A stretch of DNA of 64,000 nt, taken from Bradysia coprophila (taxonomy: Eukaryota; Arthropoda; Insecta; Diptera; Sciaridae). The stretch covers positions 9,288,501-9,352,500 of the forward strand of contig NW_023503608.1 in NCBI RefSeq assembly GCF_014529535.1, given 5' to 3'. Position numbers and translations under genes: made by a program. Below are positions 10,025 through 21,920 of the stretch, piece after piece. A model generated the notes under the pieces. It saw only the letters and a list, made by a program, of their open reading frames with translations, was not told the DNA's origin and ran no database searches. Position 1 is the stretch's first letter, and each line of letters begins with the position of its first letter.

Positions 10025-13000
10025 TTATTTTTGACGTTTTTCGATTGCGCTTGTATTTTTAGGTATGTATTTACCAATTCCTTTTCTTTTTTGGCGATAC
10101 TCCAACGCATTCTTTTGTATCATATCGAACTCATTAGTAGGCACTAAAATTTTTTCGGTCAGAACTTCATTTACGTGTTTAGTAAAAATTGAAATAATGT
10201 AATCGAGCGCAATTGAATCGAAACGCGATGAATTTTGAGTGTTATGAATTGGGCATCCTAGAGCATCGTCCATCTCAACAATGGCAAGCAGTTTGGATTT
10301 AAAATTCATCTCAAAGCAAATTTTCGGTATAACTTTTTCGACTTTTGTTATGATTGCTTGAACTCGTGATACAGACGTAGATGATGGATGAAACATTCCC
10401 AATTTCTTTGATTGCAGATCGGTCTTGCATTGGATGCATTTAACTCCTTTAATAAATTTTGCATAAATGACGCTTGCAACATGAGATAGAGTTTCGTCTT
10501 TTAAAGAGCAAATTGAATCGTCTGGATCGTGTGTGAGTTCTTCGTCATCATTTTTTTCTAAATACCTTTGACCGTTCTGATTTCGGCAGCCCTCACTTGA
10601 ACCATCCGAATTTTGATTGGCAGCAAAAAATTTGTGAACGTTTTGTAGGAGACCCGAATCAAAGTCTTGCTCGCAATTTGACTTCAGCGAATGTCTTTTA
10701 ACGAGACCTGTGACTATTATAGTTGCAAATGCAGTTTTGAACTGGCGTGTTGATGGTGCAACAGCGATGTGGCATACACTTCGAATTAGACCAAAGAAAT
10801 TTTCCAGACCATCCTGATTAAATCTTCGTGGTGAAAAGGACATAATGTCGTATTGTAACAGTGTCTTTTTTATTTCTTGAAACCCGCGTATTGTTGAAAC
10901 CAATCGATCAAGAATCTTGCATTTTTTGCTTGCTTGACCAACATTATCACCGGCTTTGAATATGAAATCCATTTTTTTAAGCATAGTTACAGCATATTCC
11001 CAGAAATTTTCATGATTACTGTCGACGCTTATTGCTCCTTTCACATCATTTTCTGTTTTTGTACCACCGTTGAGGCTATCGAATACGTCGTTGAAGAAAA
11101 CAAGAATATCTGCTGTGCCAGTAACATCACTTTTTTTCGCTAGTCCATGATTATTTTGCTTTTCTTTCTTTTTACTTTGTGACCAAGAACGCATTTTCTG
11201 TCCCATTGTCTTGCTAAACACTTGTGCCGCCAATTTCACGTTCATTTTCCTTTTGACTGGATTGATATGCTCGTCAGTAATTTTTTCCACTAAACGAACC
11301 GAGCCAGTTTTATTAAAACCATGAAACTCGGCTATATCGTCCCAAGTGGCCACACGTTTTCTTTTACAATTTACGGCTCTATCACTTTTAACGAAATGCT
11401 TGAGGTTTTTGGTTAAAAGATTGTTTCGAATTCCTTTTATGATGTGTGGAGGGTCGAAAATATGAATAATTGTACGGTCCTCTACTTTGTAAGAGAGCAG
11501 CTCAGCCTTTGATGGTTTTGGCAGCGGTTTCTTGACTTTGCGTGTAAAATGATTGATAGATACAGCTCCTTTAAGATTCATACGGTGATCAACGGTGACA
11601 CCACTTCGGTTTATAAGTCGATTTACAGCTGCAGCATTTGTAGCGACTTGATCGCACACCGAAGCAATTATTATTAAACCTATACAAATAAAAGTAGAAC
11701 AAAAGGACGTTAAAAATAGTCACAGAAGTGGTTTCTCCACAAACCTGTATTTAATATTGCTTTAATAACCAATTCGATCAATTCAGACAATTCCTTTGCG
11801 CCAATATCAGCATTCGTCAAGAAGTAGGAAACCGGCTGTTTGTAAGATTTTTCAACTCCTCGTATCATGAAGGTCAGAGCGTGATTTGCAAATTTTTCAG
11901 ATCTTGTACTTCCTAAATCCAAAAATCCGTCGATGTACTGTTTAGTTGGTAAATACTCCAAATGAGTTTTGAGGCTGATTTCATCCCAGCTAAGTATACA
12001 TAATCGCTCTCTCTCTGACATATTGGCTACCGTATCCTTGATGAACTTTAATAGATTTTTATTTAGTCCGGCCTCAAAGAGAATTTTCGCTGAATGCATG
12101 CATAGAACCGAATAGGTCGGTAACGGAAATATCGTTGATACGAAATTGTAAGATTTTGGGCTCTGTTTGTACCATGCAAGAGCTAAAGACTTTTCCGAAA
12201 AAGAATATCTTCGACCCCGCCCGTTGTGACCATCATTTTTCAATAACAATTGCAAGAAACTGATTTGATCGGAATTCAAATTCTTCATAATGTGGTCAAA
12301 CAGAGGGCTTCTCGTGATTTTTTGTTTACCCTTTATCTTGTTTTTAACTATCCGCAATTGTGTTCGTGTGTAGCGCAGTTTTCTCTTCAAAGAAACATAA
12401 TCTTCACGGCGAATTGTAACTGTTGCTGATGTTTCCTCGATTCTTCCCTCCATCTTTGTTTTGATTCGTTCAACATTTTCCATGCCAACATTATCGTTTG
12501 GACAGTCCGAATCAATATCGAATGGAATTGTATCAGTCACCATTTTCGTCGTCGTATCGTCTAAAGCCGTTTCTTTTTTCATCCTAAGCGCATTCAAATC
12601 AAAATATCCAGGTGGAAACGTTTCAATTGAAACCACTTCAATCTTCTACAAACATAAAATAATTGTTTGTAATAACGGTCATAACATATTTTTTTTTTTT
12701 ACTTTTCTGTTATGAGGGAGGCACATTGTTGACATTGCCATGCTACCATCATAGCAATAATTGTGCTCATCAACAAATGAATTCGTATTTGGTATCTCAA
12801 CACTCGGAACAGCACGCTTCTTTAGATATTTTCTTGCTCCTGATGTGTAGTCCGCTGCTTCAAAATGTCTTTTGCACACCTTATAATATGAGTGTGGCGC
12901 ATTCTTTTTGTTATTGACTTCAAACGCTTTTGTAGCTCCTATCCACCTTTGGAAAGTTATCCTATCGGTCGGAAAGCTATGAAAACCACCGTAAGTTTTA

Positions 13001-13029
13001 CCACACGTTGGAACAACACATTTGACCAT
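10025..13029 (-). CDS. THAP-domain P-element transposase (960 aa, three exons)
   Basis: Exons 13029-12703, 12645-11745 and 11679-10025, with introns of 57 and 65 bp and phases 0 and 1, give 961 codons including the stop and no internal stop or frameshift. An N-terminal THAP zinc finger is seen: C4, C9, W29, C52, H55 and the AVPS box at 73-76. A basic coiled region follows (~190-215). The RNase-H-like catalytic part includes SWDEISLK (D330), VCDQ (D419), FDPPHIIKGIRNN (~485) and FNQDGLENFFGLIR (E702); D330, D419 and E702 are my candidates for the three catalytic acids known in Drosophila P transposase. Enzyme role: binds the element ends and performs cut-and-paste transposition in the nucleus. 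All landmarks are present, so the copy could be functional, though nothing here proves expression. Close relatives would be THAP9 and insect P elements. Confidence 0.92.
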
Positions 13030-13380
13030 CTAAAGATAAGCACCAAAATAACACGGTTTTTATGCAATGAAATAAAATTTTACCTTGATTGTTTCAAATC
13101 GATGAAAATTTTAAGTGTCGAACTTCGATAGTGTTAAGTGAATACTAGATCACATGTAAAATGGAGACAAAAAACTAAACCAGTCTAGATATTAATTTTT
13201 CAAAATACCCGCTTGATTTAAAATTAATTTTAATTTGAAGCCAACTTCAGTATGCTGTCAAAATGTGCACGGCGATCCATGTAGGCGCATTGAAATTCAA
13301 ACTATTTTTTTTATTGGTAGTTATACCCCCGTGGACAGCAGGCATATGCCCAGTATTGTTGTAGGGTGTATAACTTCCAT

Positions 13381-13591
13381 CATAGCACTGCTTCTAGCAC
13401 GAACACTCATTTTTGGAACGTCAAAAAGCCTCCAAATTTTCAAAAATGTATGCGTGTACGATTGCATGTATTGCATGTTTTTATTCTCACCAAGAAATCA
13501 TGACTCCTATCTGTACGAGAAAATGCAAGGCCTATTTTGATTGCATTAGCATCCGAATATTTCTTATGTTCATGCTAGTAGCAGAGCTGTG
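13381..13591. mobile_element. family-B MITE, copy 1 (211 bp)
   Basis: Imperfect terminal inverted repeats CATAGCACTGCTTCTAGCAC and its partner at the right end. Flanked by CTTCCAT at 13374-13380 and 13592-13598 (7 bp). The same family recurs at 26620-26831 and 54742-54929. Confidence 0.82.
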
Positions 13592-13743
13592 CTTCCATCG
13601 ATCTAAGTATTTTTAATCGGTTGATTTCAGATCTTGTACTTCAATTTTGTTAACATGCATTTTACTATATAAACATCCATATTACTCATTATTTTTGTCG
13701 TCGTTATCGATAACAGATGAGTAGCCGTATGCGACACGTTGAT

Positions 13744-14146
13744 ACGTGTTGTTGAATAAAACTGGTGGATTGGGTAATTCTTAATGAATTGATAAACTAC
13801 TTTGCCTTTCATTAACGCAACTATATCACCAATATAAGTATCGAATGTTTTACTTCTTTTGATTGAATTATTTCCATTTAGTAAATCTAAACGGATTGAT
13901 ACAAGTTCTTGTACTTCCTCAGTTTTTAATTTACTTTGTCATTTTCTGCTATTTTCATGTTGCGTCATTATCAGGTGTAATAGATGGCTTCTTCCTTATG
14001 TTTTAGGTGTAGAAATTCGAACTTGATCATCGATATAATATACTGTAGATAATGATGCACGGAGAACGAAATTTCGTAAATATAGCACACATACAAGTGT
14101 AAAAAATACGAATCACAACACAAAACGAAGAGAAAATAGTTATTTG
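13744..14146. other. intergenic, nothing recognised
   Basis: AT-rich spacer between the nested-transposon block and the hairpins at 14.15 kb; no coding pattern. Confidence 0.45.
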
Positions 14147-14302
14147 TGTATCTGTTTTGGATAATTTTTTTTAGGCAATTTCGCGAGTTGTACACGCGAA
14201 AGTGCCTAAAATCAATCGTCCAAAACAGATACTCAAAAAAAATTTCATGTAAGGGGTCGAAAACCAGAGAAAAATCTCATTTTCGGCCCCGACACATGAA
14301 AT
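14147..14302. repeat. two adjacent hairpins
   Basis: Hairpin 1 (14147-14232): TATCTGTTTTGGA pairs with TCCAAAACAGATA, inner arms TTAGGCA(A)TTTCGCG / CGCGAAAGTGCCTAA. Hairpin 2 (14241-14302): ATTTCATGT..GGGGTCGAAAA pairs with TTTTCGGCCCC..ACATGAAAT. The arrangement is like compound foldback elements elsewhere in the window. Confidence 0.7.
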
Positions 14303-14439
14303 AGTTATTTAAATCACATGGGTCGAAAAACGGTAAACCTCGGTTCACAAACACGCATTCTCATGTTACAATACCCTCTCAGCTCACACATACACCTCGA
14401 ATTTTTTTAAAAAAAATTTCGACCTGAGTCATTTAATGG

Positions 14440-14853
14440 CTTTTACATTCGCCTTTCATCGAAAATCACGAAAAACACCAAAAATTATCAATTTAATCGA
14501 AAACTAAGCACCAAACAAAAACAAAATATGTCGATCACTTCAATAGCACACAAAAATATTGCAACAACACGACAACGATTCTTGACAGCATTCGTTTTTG
14601 AAGAGAGAGAAGTCTCTCAGTTTGCTATGTCTACTACAATTATGATCGATTTGTATCATATACACGGCGCTTTCCAGTTTGTTAACTCTAGGTTAACAAT
14701 TTCCAATATTTCATCCCTAGAGATTACAAATTCCAATATTTCATCCCTAGAGATTACAAATTTGTCTATGTGTTAGCGGTGAACATTTTGACATTTTCTA
14801 AATATGCGAATTCGATTTAAAGTCGTATTTTCGATGGAAGGCGAATGTAAAAG
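14440..14853. mobile_element. 414-bp inverted-repeat element with internal duplication
   Basis: Ends CTTTTACATTCGCCTTTCAT (14440 on) and the complement at 14834-14853, arms ~27 bp. Inside, a 30-bp unit (CCAATATTTCATCCCTAGAG) is present twice in exact tandem at 14701-14760. The left flank, 14373-14430, with CAAACACGCATTCTCATGTT, recurs diverged at 62250-62315. No target duplication seen; superfamily unknown. Confidence 0.68.
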
Positions 14854-16030
14854 AAATTGAAATATTTGTATGACATTATTTCGCGCGCTTTACGTAAGTT
14901 ACGTTACACATACATCCATGTGATATAAAGTTTATATGACATTACTTATTTATCTACCCTATATTATATCGATGGACTTGATACACATTGAAAATCATAA
15001 GAACGGATAACTTCATTCCGATTTGTGTTACTATTTCCTCTTTTCCTTTTTGTAATTCTCAAACTGCGTACTTACACGCATATTGTTTATTGTTAGAAAG
15101 GAATTGGAATTTATTCTAATTTGTCGCTTGAAAAATTATGTGGTAATTCTCGTTGGGTACATTTCATTTAGGAATTCTAGTTAATTATTATTTTAGATTA
15201 AATTTATTCTGTATATTTCGACGGTTGGGTGTCTCTATTAACTATGTTCATAGATTGGAATGTTAACTGAAATTTTTTATTTACTCTGCCGGCAATTCAC
15301 ACGCAATTCACGCCACTAATAATTCCCTAATTCTATTTATGTAAGTGTGATTTGATGTCACACACATGCTAAGCTAAATATTATGTGCAACGCATCATTA
15401 TTTATGACTTAAACAAGATTCCATATTCAAACCGAAAAACATATTGAGCATAAAATCAAAAACTTAACAAAACGCATGGCATGTTTAACACACGATTCAT
15501 TTTATGGTATTGCTCGACGAGTTTGAGTTATGTGAAAATCCGTATTATTACTCCTAAATGCTGCTCTCTATGATGTTTTTTGCATTATTATTTTCCTCCT
15601 TGCATAGTAAACTGAATGAATTTAGCTCGATGCATAAAATAGCGTTGCATGCACGTCCTCATGTGAAAATTAATTCAAATGTGAAACCGACAAAAACACT
15701 CATATGCAAATGTGGCAAGAAACTTAATTACGAATGCCTATTTAAACATGGCTTGTTTGTTTTACCGATCAATTACATATTTAATTTGTATTTTATTGGT
15801 TTGATGGTTGAGTTTTTCATTTTTTGTTTTTCAGTGAATTTATTTCTTTGTTGATGTACAGAAATATTTTCCTTGTCGTAACGGGCTCTACAGTTTATTC
15901 TTTTATATTTTAGCAAAATAATATTTTCCTATGGAAAGCAGAGCAACAGCGACGCAACACATAGACGTCGTAGACATTTTTCGTACACCGTTTAATTCGT
16001 TCAAATTTAAAATTAAGAGCAAATACGTAA
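14854..16030. other. intergenic, nothing recognised
   Basis: AT-rich spacer. The 98-codon open frame at 15558-15854 shows no domain or compositional sign of being a gene. Confidence 0.45.
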
Positions 16031-16147
16031 TGTGAATGGGAGACGATTTTTCTTTTATTCTTATGTAATTTGTAATTTGTTAATTAAACGTTGATTCTGT
16101 TATTGGCCGTAAAAGGCTGTTGGATTAACTGAAAATAAATAAATAAA
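16031..16147 (+). mobile_element. LINE 3' tail fragment
   Basis: TTGGCCGTAAAAGGCTGTTG followed by GATTAACTGAAAATAAATAAATAAA is the form of a Jockey/R1-type LINE 3' UTR ending in a short TAAA repeat. No coding sequence remains. Confidence 0.45.
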
Positions 16148-16156
16148 CACTTTAAA

Positions 16157-16474
16157 ACCTGTCACATACGACTATGCATCTGTTATCGATAACGTCGACA
16201 AAAAAATGACAAGACCTATGGATAATATGGTCCTTTATATTTCACTTAAAAGATTCAAAACAACTTTTGGGAGAGCGCGCGAGTAAATTTGGTCGTATTA
16301 CGAGAGAACTTAATTTTTGCAATCGTTTATGTGAATTACGCAGTATAGTAAAATACATGTTACAAAAATTGAAGTACAAGATTTGAAATCAACAGATTGA
16401 AAATACTTTCACTATGGAAGTAATAGACCCGATAATAATACTGGTCATATGCTTGCCGTCTGTTATAGGTTAAA
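16157..16474 (+). mobile_element. family-A MITE, fullest copy (~318 bp)
   Basis: Left end ACCTGTCACATACGACTATG and right end GCTTGCCGTCTGTTATAGGT form an imperfect inverted repeat. Contains CTGTTATCGATAAC and the AAGTACAAGATTTGAAATCA block used to recognise the family. Other copies: 9275-13743 (split), 23385-23580, 43454-43652, and partial ones near 21065-21240, 34330-34400, 52290-52430, 54305-54440 and 60600-60710. Confidence 0.72.
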
Positions 16475-16649
16475 GAAAAAGCTTAATAAATCTATAGATT
16501 ATAACGATTGGTATTAGACACCTCTATGTTTTCTTGCATATAAAAGAGCTCTGTGCTTTTCATCCAACTTTGAGAAGCAAATAATACATAATTCCTTATT
16601 TCTGATTGTTGGGGTTTTCTGTCATAGTTTTAAAGCCACCATTCAGTTA

Positions 16650-16792
16650 CACTGACAAAAAAGAGTTGGAATTCTTGATACAGCTATATTTTTTGTATGA
16701 GGCACAGCTGTGCAGCTGTTGCAGCTATTCTAGATTACCTGGAGACAAAGTTACCTGCTACAGGTAAGATTTTCAACTCTTTTTTGTCAGTG
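16650..16792. mobile_element. 143-bp MITE with TA target duplication
   Basis: Ends CACTGACAAAAAAGAGTTG pair with CAACTCTTTTTTGTCAGTG; the next ~15 bp also pair imperfectly (GAATTCTTGATACA / TACAGGTAAGATTTT). TA on both sides (16648-16649 and 16793-16794) suggests a Tc1/mariner-type source. The open frame starting at 16697 is an accident of this element. Confidence 0.78.
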
Positions 16793-16794
16793 TA

Positions 16795-18555
16795 CGGTCG
16801 TCTGATTTTTGAATGTCTGAACATTACTAATATTAGAGAGGAAAGTAACGTGGCTTCTCAAATAATTAAGGACCATGGATCTGGTAGGTTTTACTTTTCA
16901 GAGATGGCATTTTTCCATATTAACGACAGCGATAACAAAAGTAAGAAGAAATCGAGGACCTAATGAGCATTTTTTATTTTATTTTTTTGCTTGGTAGACA
17001 AACACTGAGTCTGGGGCAGGAAAATGTAAATATTGGTAACCTTTACTGTGTGATACTAGTTACTAGTTTGGATCCGAACCAGGTTGACGCAAGTGTTTAT
17101 CTCAGCCAGGCCTCTCACACCTCCTTATTTCCTTATTTTTCCTTATTTTTATGAAAACCTCCTTATTCCTCCTTATTTTGTTAAATCCTTATTTTCCTTA
17201 TTTTTCGCAAATTTCACCGACAAAAAATTAAAAAATTCGTTGCGCGGCGTTTCCAAATTATACTTTTATTATGCAACACAAAGAACTATAATAGAAAAGT
17301 GAAGTGGTGGCGCATTGTCGTTCCAATATGCTTGATTTACTGGACTTATACCATATATTTTTGTGGTTTCCTTTGATAGTAAGCACTACCTAAGAGGTGG
17401 CACCTCTCGAGTTGAACGATTTTATTTACCATTAACATCACCTTTAAGAGTGATATCGCGAAAAAATTAGCACGTTGGAAGACAAAGGTTTTTTTTTAAT
17501 GGAATGACTTATAGCTCATTTTATTTACCTTTCAATTCTAAAAGACACGTGTGTTTCACATTTTTTTTTTAAATTCACGCCATAAGTGCGGTCGAAATTC
17601 AAAACGCAAAGTGCGGAGGTCTTTTTAACGTAGCGTCATTTCCATACAAGTGAGCGTTGAAATGTATTTTTCGGTTCACTTTTTCATTGAATCGTTCACT
17701 TGAAATTCAAATTTTAGGCACACTTACGGCGTGAATTGTTTATTTTCGGACTTATAGAGGTCAAAGTAAATGGTATTCCCGCAAAACGGTGGTTGCAAAA
17801 CGGTTTTTTCGATATAACTGAAGCAAGAGGCAATTAATTAAGTTATTATTAGGTTAGAAAGTGGTACATTAATAGACACAAATTTTGGTTATGGTCACCG
17901 GTTAGTTCCGATTGATCTTAGGAAGTTATATTCGAAAATAAGGTCGATTTTCAATCGAAATTGGAGAATTGCAATAAAAGAGTTCTGCGAAACTTACCCA
18001 TGACAAAAAAGTGGACAATAACATCTTATGAAAATAAAACCCCATGACTGTTCTATCGCAAAATTCAGTAGGCACTATAATTTTAAATTACAATAAATGA
18101 CTCAAGAAAGCTTCCACCAGGATTTCTTAGATAATAATCCGCTGAAAGTTTTCTGTAAAGATGACTGATTGATTCCATCAGAAGGTATCGGAAAAAATAG
18201 GGAATAAAATATGAATTTTATGCACCCCCGTGAAACAGTTCGAGCCTAAAACCTCTGCTAATCAAATTACTATGTGCTATCTTTGCAATCTTTAGTCTAT
18301 AGTCTATTGAATGATACCATACGCACCCTATTCGGTTCGATAAATATCAATTTTCGTTGCTCGAAGTCGAGTAAACTCGGTCAACTCCAAAATACATGTA
18401 AAATCGATTTTGTACAGTTCATGACCAATCGTTAAATTTTTAAAATTTCGAAATTTTTAAGTTGAAAAATTTGAACTTTTCTCCTTATTTTTCCTTAATT
18501 TCAACTAACGATTTCCTTATTTCTCCTTATTTTTGTGCTAAAACCTCCTTAATTC
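16795..18555. other. intergenic with CCTTATTT-rich patches
   Basis: Low-complexity CTCCTTATTTCCTTATTTTT patches at 17118-17210 and again at 18479-18560, same orientation, bracket ~1.3 kb of AT-rich sequence. No gene recognised. The distance and orientation hint that the patches are the two parts of one repeat split by later insertions. Confidence 0.4.
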
Positions 18556-20190
18556 CTTATTTATTTATTTATTTATTAAACAGGGCATCTGTTCAATTGC
18601 TTAAACAGATATGCACGTAGGCCTCTTGTGGACCCATTGTGCCACCCATGTATCGTCATTATGCCAGAATACTACACTCCGTACTTTTCCCGGAATCTTC
18701 CCGAACTACATATGTAGCTTAGGACATCCTTGGGGTGTAGTGATTTAATAGTACCGATTCTAAGTGTGAAATTGCCAAGACATTTGTACCTGGACTGGAT
18801 AAATGCTGGGCATTGGCATAGGTAGTGGTCGGCTGAATCAATGTGTTCTCCACATAGATCACATCCTGAGTCCAGTCGTTTTCCTATATTCGTAAGATGC
18901 TTGTTAAAATCAAAGTGACCCGTCATGACTCCTACATAAACTTTCAGCCTAGTTCTGCTAAGGTTAAGAAGAAACTTGGAGTGGTTCTTACGCAGTGTAA
19001 CATTATTCTTCGATTGTTTGCATCCTTCTTGTTCATGCCAGTACTTAGTAGATTTCATGTATTTGTATCTGTTTATTTCGCGCTTAATAATTGATGGCGG
19101 AATTCCTATTAATGGTTCAGGGATAAGTTCGATAGCAGTTTGTGCCCCTTGTTTGGCCAGTTCATCTGCTTTTTCGTTACCTATAATGCCCGAGTGTCCT
19201 GGCACCCAAGTGATGTTAACTTGGTTATCAACCGAGATGTCATCTAGTGATTGCCAGCACTTCAGGGTCAGAGCCGAACTTATTTTGACTGATTTAAATG
19301 CTTTGATGGCTGCCTGACTGTCTGTGTAGATTGAAATCACTTCATTTACTGTTCTAAGCTTTAAGACTTCATGACAACATTTGACCCGCGATTTCAGCTA
19401 AATAAATGGAGCTATATTTACCTAGCGGAATGGACAATTCCACTCTCGGCGCTTCGCAGAAGACACCTGCTCCCGCTTGATCATTTATCAAAGAGCCATC
19501 TGTGTAAAATTGTATGCCATTTGTCAGTGGCAGTAGGCTATCCTTCCAGTGGGATCTTTCAGGTATATTTAGTGTGAATTTGCGTTCGAATTTGAACATT
19601 GGGTTAACGTAGTCCGTCTTCAAATGGATGACTGGAAGAAATTGCTTGGACCTGTACCAAATTGCTGAATGTCCAGCGTCTTTAAGTTTGATATTAGAGT
19701 CCCTTTTGAGTCTACTAAGCACTGAAAGTGCCTCTGTTTCTATCAGAATGTGCAGAGGAGTAAGTTCGAGAATTACTTCTAAAGCTGCAGTGGGAGCAGA
19801 GTGCCATGCTCCAGTTATAGCTTTGCATGCCAATCGTTGAAATTTATTGAGCTTATCTATGACATTTTTAAGGCAACACTTGTGGTTCCATAGAAAGGAA
19901 CCGTAGAGTAGAATAGGTCTAACAACCGAAGTGTAGATCCAATAGAGTACTTTAGGAGAAAGGCCCCACGATTTGCCATATGCTTTCCTACATTGCCAAA
20001 GTGCTATGGTAGCCTTGTGAATGCGATAATCAATATTGGGTATCCAGCTTAATGAGCAGTCCAGAATGACCCCTAAGTATTTCACTTCGTCCACCAATGA
20101 GATCGGTATACCGTTAATGGTTGGTACTCTGATAGCTTCTATTTTTCTTATACTTTTCCGGAAGAGAATCATTTTAGTCTTACCTTAATA
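18556..20190 (-). mobile_element. 5'-truncated LINE with RNase H (Jockey/R1/LOA/I group)
   Basis: Two open frames remain of a non-LTR retrotransposon ORF2: 20172-19369 carries the C-terminal reverse-transcriptase thumb (VKYLGVILD, RPILLYGSFLW) and the start of RNase H (YTDGS), and 19340-18672 carries the rest of RNase H (IYTDSQAA, WVPGHSGIIGNEKADELA) and a CDLCG...H...CQC zinc knuckle. A +1 frameshift near 19388, in a GGG run, splits the RNase H domain. The reverse-transcriptase catalytic core is absent because the copy is truncated near 20190. The 3' end is a TAAA repeat (18556-18580 on the plus strand as TTTA). Dead copy. Confidence 0.9.
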
Positions 20191-21679
20191 AGGAGTCCAA
20201 AATTAGAGTGAGAGGCTTGCAGCCTTTGTACATTGTCAATCAAAATCCAAATTGGTTCCTCACAAATCAAAACTTCAAATTTTCAACTTGTCAGACACGA
20301 CAGACTTTACAAGTTTCCTGTCAAAGATACGATATTGCTCGTGCGTCGTGGGTTTATACAGAATTTCAAATGAACTAGAATGGTGTCGTAATATCGGAAA
20401 ATAAACGGAAATCATTTCAACGAAAGATAAAATACAAATTTCAAACCTTTGTTTGATTAAAATGCTTCTTTCTATAACACATTTAGTAAATGAAACTGGG
20501 GCACGGACAACATAATAAATGAAAATTAAAATAAAGACAAACCCTAGACAGACTAATGGCATAACAACTGAATAAATAAATAGAAGTAACTCAATTAAAA
20601 TCGAATCTTCTAATTATACCCACTGTTTCTTTCACATACAAAAGCTAATTATTCTCTAATTAAACATTCAACTTAAGTACATAGACACAGTGTATACATA
20701 TATCACAACAAATTAAGAAGAAGTAAAAGCTAAAGCAATTTTCTCCGCACACAATAAAATCAAATGTGTTTTCCCTTTGTCGACAATGTTCCAGTGTTCA
20801 TGTATTTTTGCGCAAAACGATTTCCCTTCCATTTCATAGGCGACTGGTTTGGCCAATCATAGACCGAGGGCAGGGTTTAATGAAAATTACACAGACTGTA
20901 GCGTTTATGTTCGCGTATATGTGAGAAGGATGCATCGAAATAAGTGAGATAACTTGTTTATGATGTTGTTTTTCGAAATGTCTACGAAACCGAAAGGCAT
21001 TCGAATAGGTAATTGATAAAACAATTCATCTTATGCACGAGTATGAGTTAATTATGTCGTAAATTTTGGAGACATAGTCTTCTATTGATGGCTGTATTAT
21101 CTGTCTATCATCGACAACGATGACAAATGATGAAATCTAGCTGAGCCATTTTATATAGCAAAATAAGAACAAATGAAGTACAAGATTTTAATTCAGTTTG
21201 TTGATACTACATGATAGAAAAATGAAGTCATCACAGATCGTTGCGAATGCAGCTTTCCCGACAATATATCCCTCTAGTCAAAGTTATTCATCGAGGTTGA
21301 AATCTAGAATTTTTTTCTTCCATATAATTCATACTATGTGTGCCAGTTCTTGACAACTGCTGATGTTGATAAGTATAACAAAGAATGGTATAGAGCTTGA
21401 TCTTGCCGAGGATCTCGCTACTAAATTTTGCATCCTATTTTTAAGTTATTGTTTCGTGTTCGTCCTATTATTATCATTCACAATGAAACAGAGAAATTCG
21501 CAAAATAATCTTAGGCATCATAAGATTCGTAAAGATGGGAAGGGAAGTACGCTCAAACGTCACTAGATTATACCAATTTGTTTCGTTAATTAATCGTCCG
21601 TTCTAATGACGTCGTAATTCAGCAGCATATAAGTTGTTTGGGTTGCAGCCATTCTCATTAACACTGTATCACAGTCCCC
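20191..21679. other. intergenic; one family-A MITE remnant
   Basis: At 21065-21240 ATCTGTCTATCATCGACAAC and GAAGTACAAGATTTTAATTC mark a partial family-A MITE. A 95-codon minus-strand frame at 20562-20275 begins with a hydrophobic segment, but nothing supports it as a gene. Confidence 0.4.
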
Positions 21680-21920
21680 AAATCTACAGTTTGTTCATTT
21701 CATTTTTACACAGTTTCTAAAGATTGTCGATATGTCAGAGTTTTTAATGTACCCAGTCAATTAAGTTCTTCCCAAATTGCGCAATATTTGAATTCGCGAT
21801 AGAAATTTTAAATTTTGCGCCAAAAATTCATAATTTGGGAAGAACTTAATTGACTGGGTACATTTAAAACTCTGACATATCTAAAACTGTGTAAAAATGA
21901 AATGAACAAACTGTAAATCT
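21680..21920. mobile_element. 241-bp foldback MITE with ~95-bp arms
   Basis: The left arm begins AATCTACAGTTTGTTCATTT and the right arm ends with its complement; arms include TTAATGTACCCAGTCAATTA and AATTGACTGGGTACATTTAA, leaving a loop of ~50 bp. A small indel separates the arms near 21722. It lies ~0.7 kb upstream of the unplugged start codon. Confidence 0.82.

Larger units (their letters stand above)
9295..13333 (-). mobile_element. P-type (THAP) DNA transposon, 4,039 bp, apparently complete
   Basis: Both ends carry 126-bp terminal inverted repeats (9295-9420 and 13208-13333), about 85% identical by eye, identical over the outer 17 bp CACGGGGGTATAACTAC. The element is flanked by a perfect 8-bp duplication GACAGCAG (9287-9294 and 13334-13341); 8-bp duplications are the hallmark of P elements. 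It contains one THAP transposase gene on the minus strand and 600 bp of 3' flank including a degenerate duplicate of part of the transposase. Confidence 0.95.
9275..13743 (-). mobile_element. family-A MITE split by a P element and a family-B MITE
   Basis: The pieces 9275-9294, 13334-13380 and 13592-13743 join into one reverse-oriented copy of a ~310-bp MITE seen whole at 16157-16474. Shared marks: termini ACCTGTTACAGAC, the palindrome ATCGATAAC near one end, and GTACAAGAT(C/T)TGAAATC inside. Both interrupting elements carry target duplications made from this MITE's own sequence, which proves the order of events. Confidence 0.75.

Noticed and set aside
16697-16963. 88-codon plus-strand frame
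   Set aside because: Begins inside the 143-bp MITE and runs into ordinary spacer; no protein features.
20275-20562. 95-codon minus-strand frame with a hydrophobic start
   Set aside because: No domain, no splice or promoter context; AT-rich stretches give such frames by chance.
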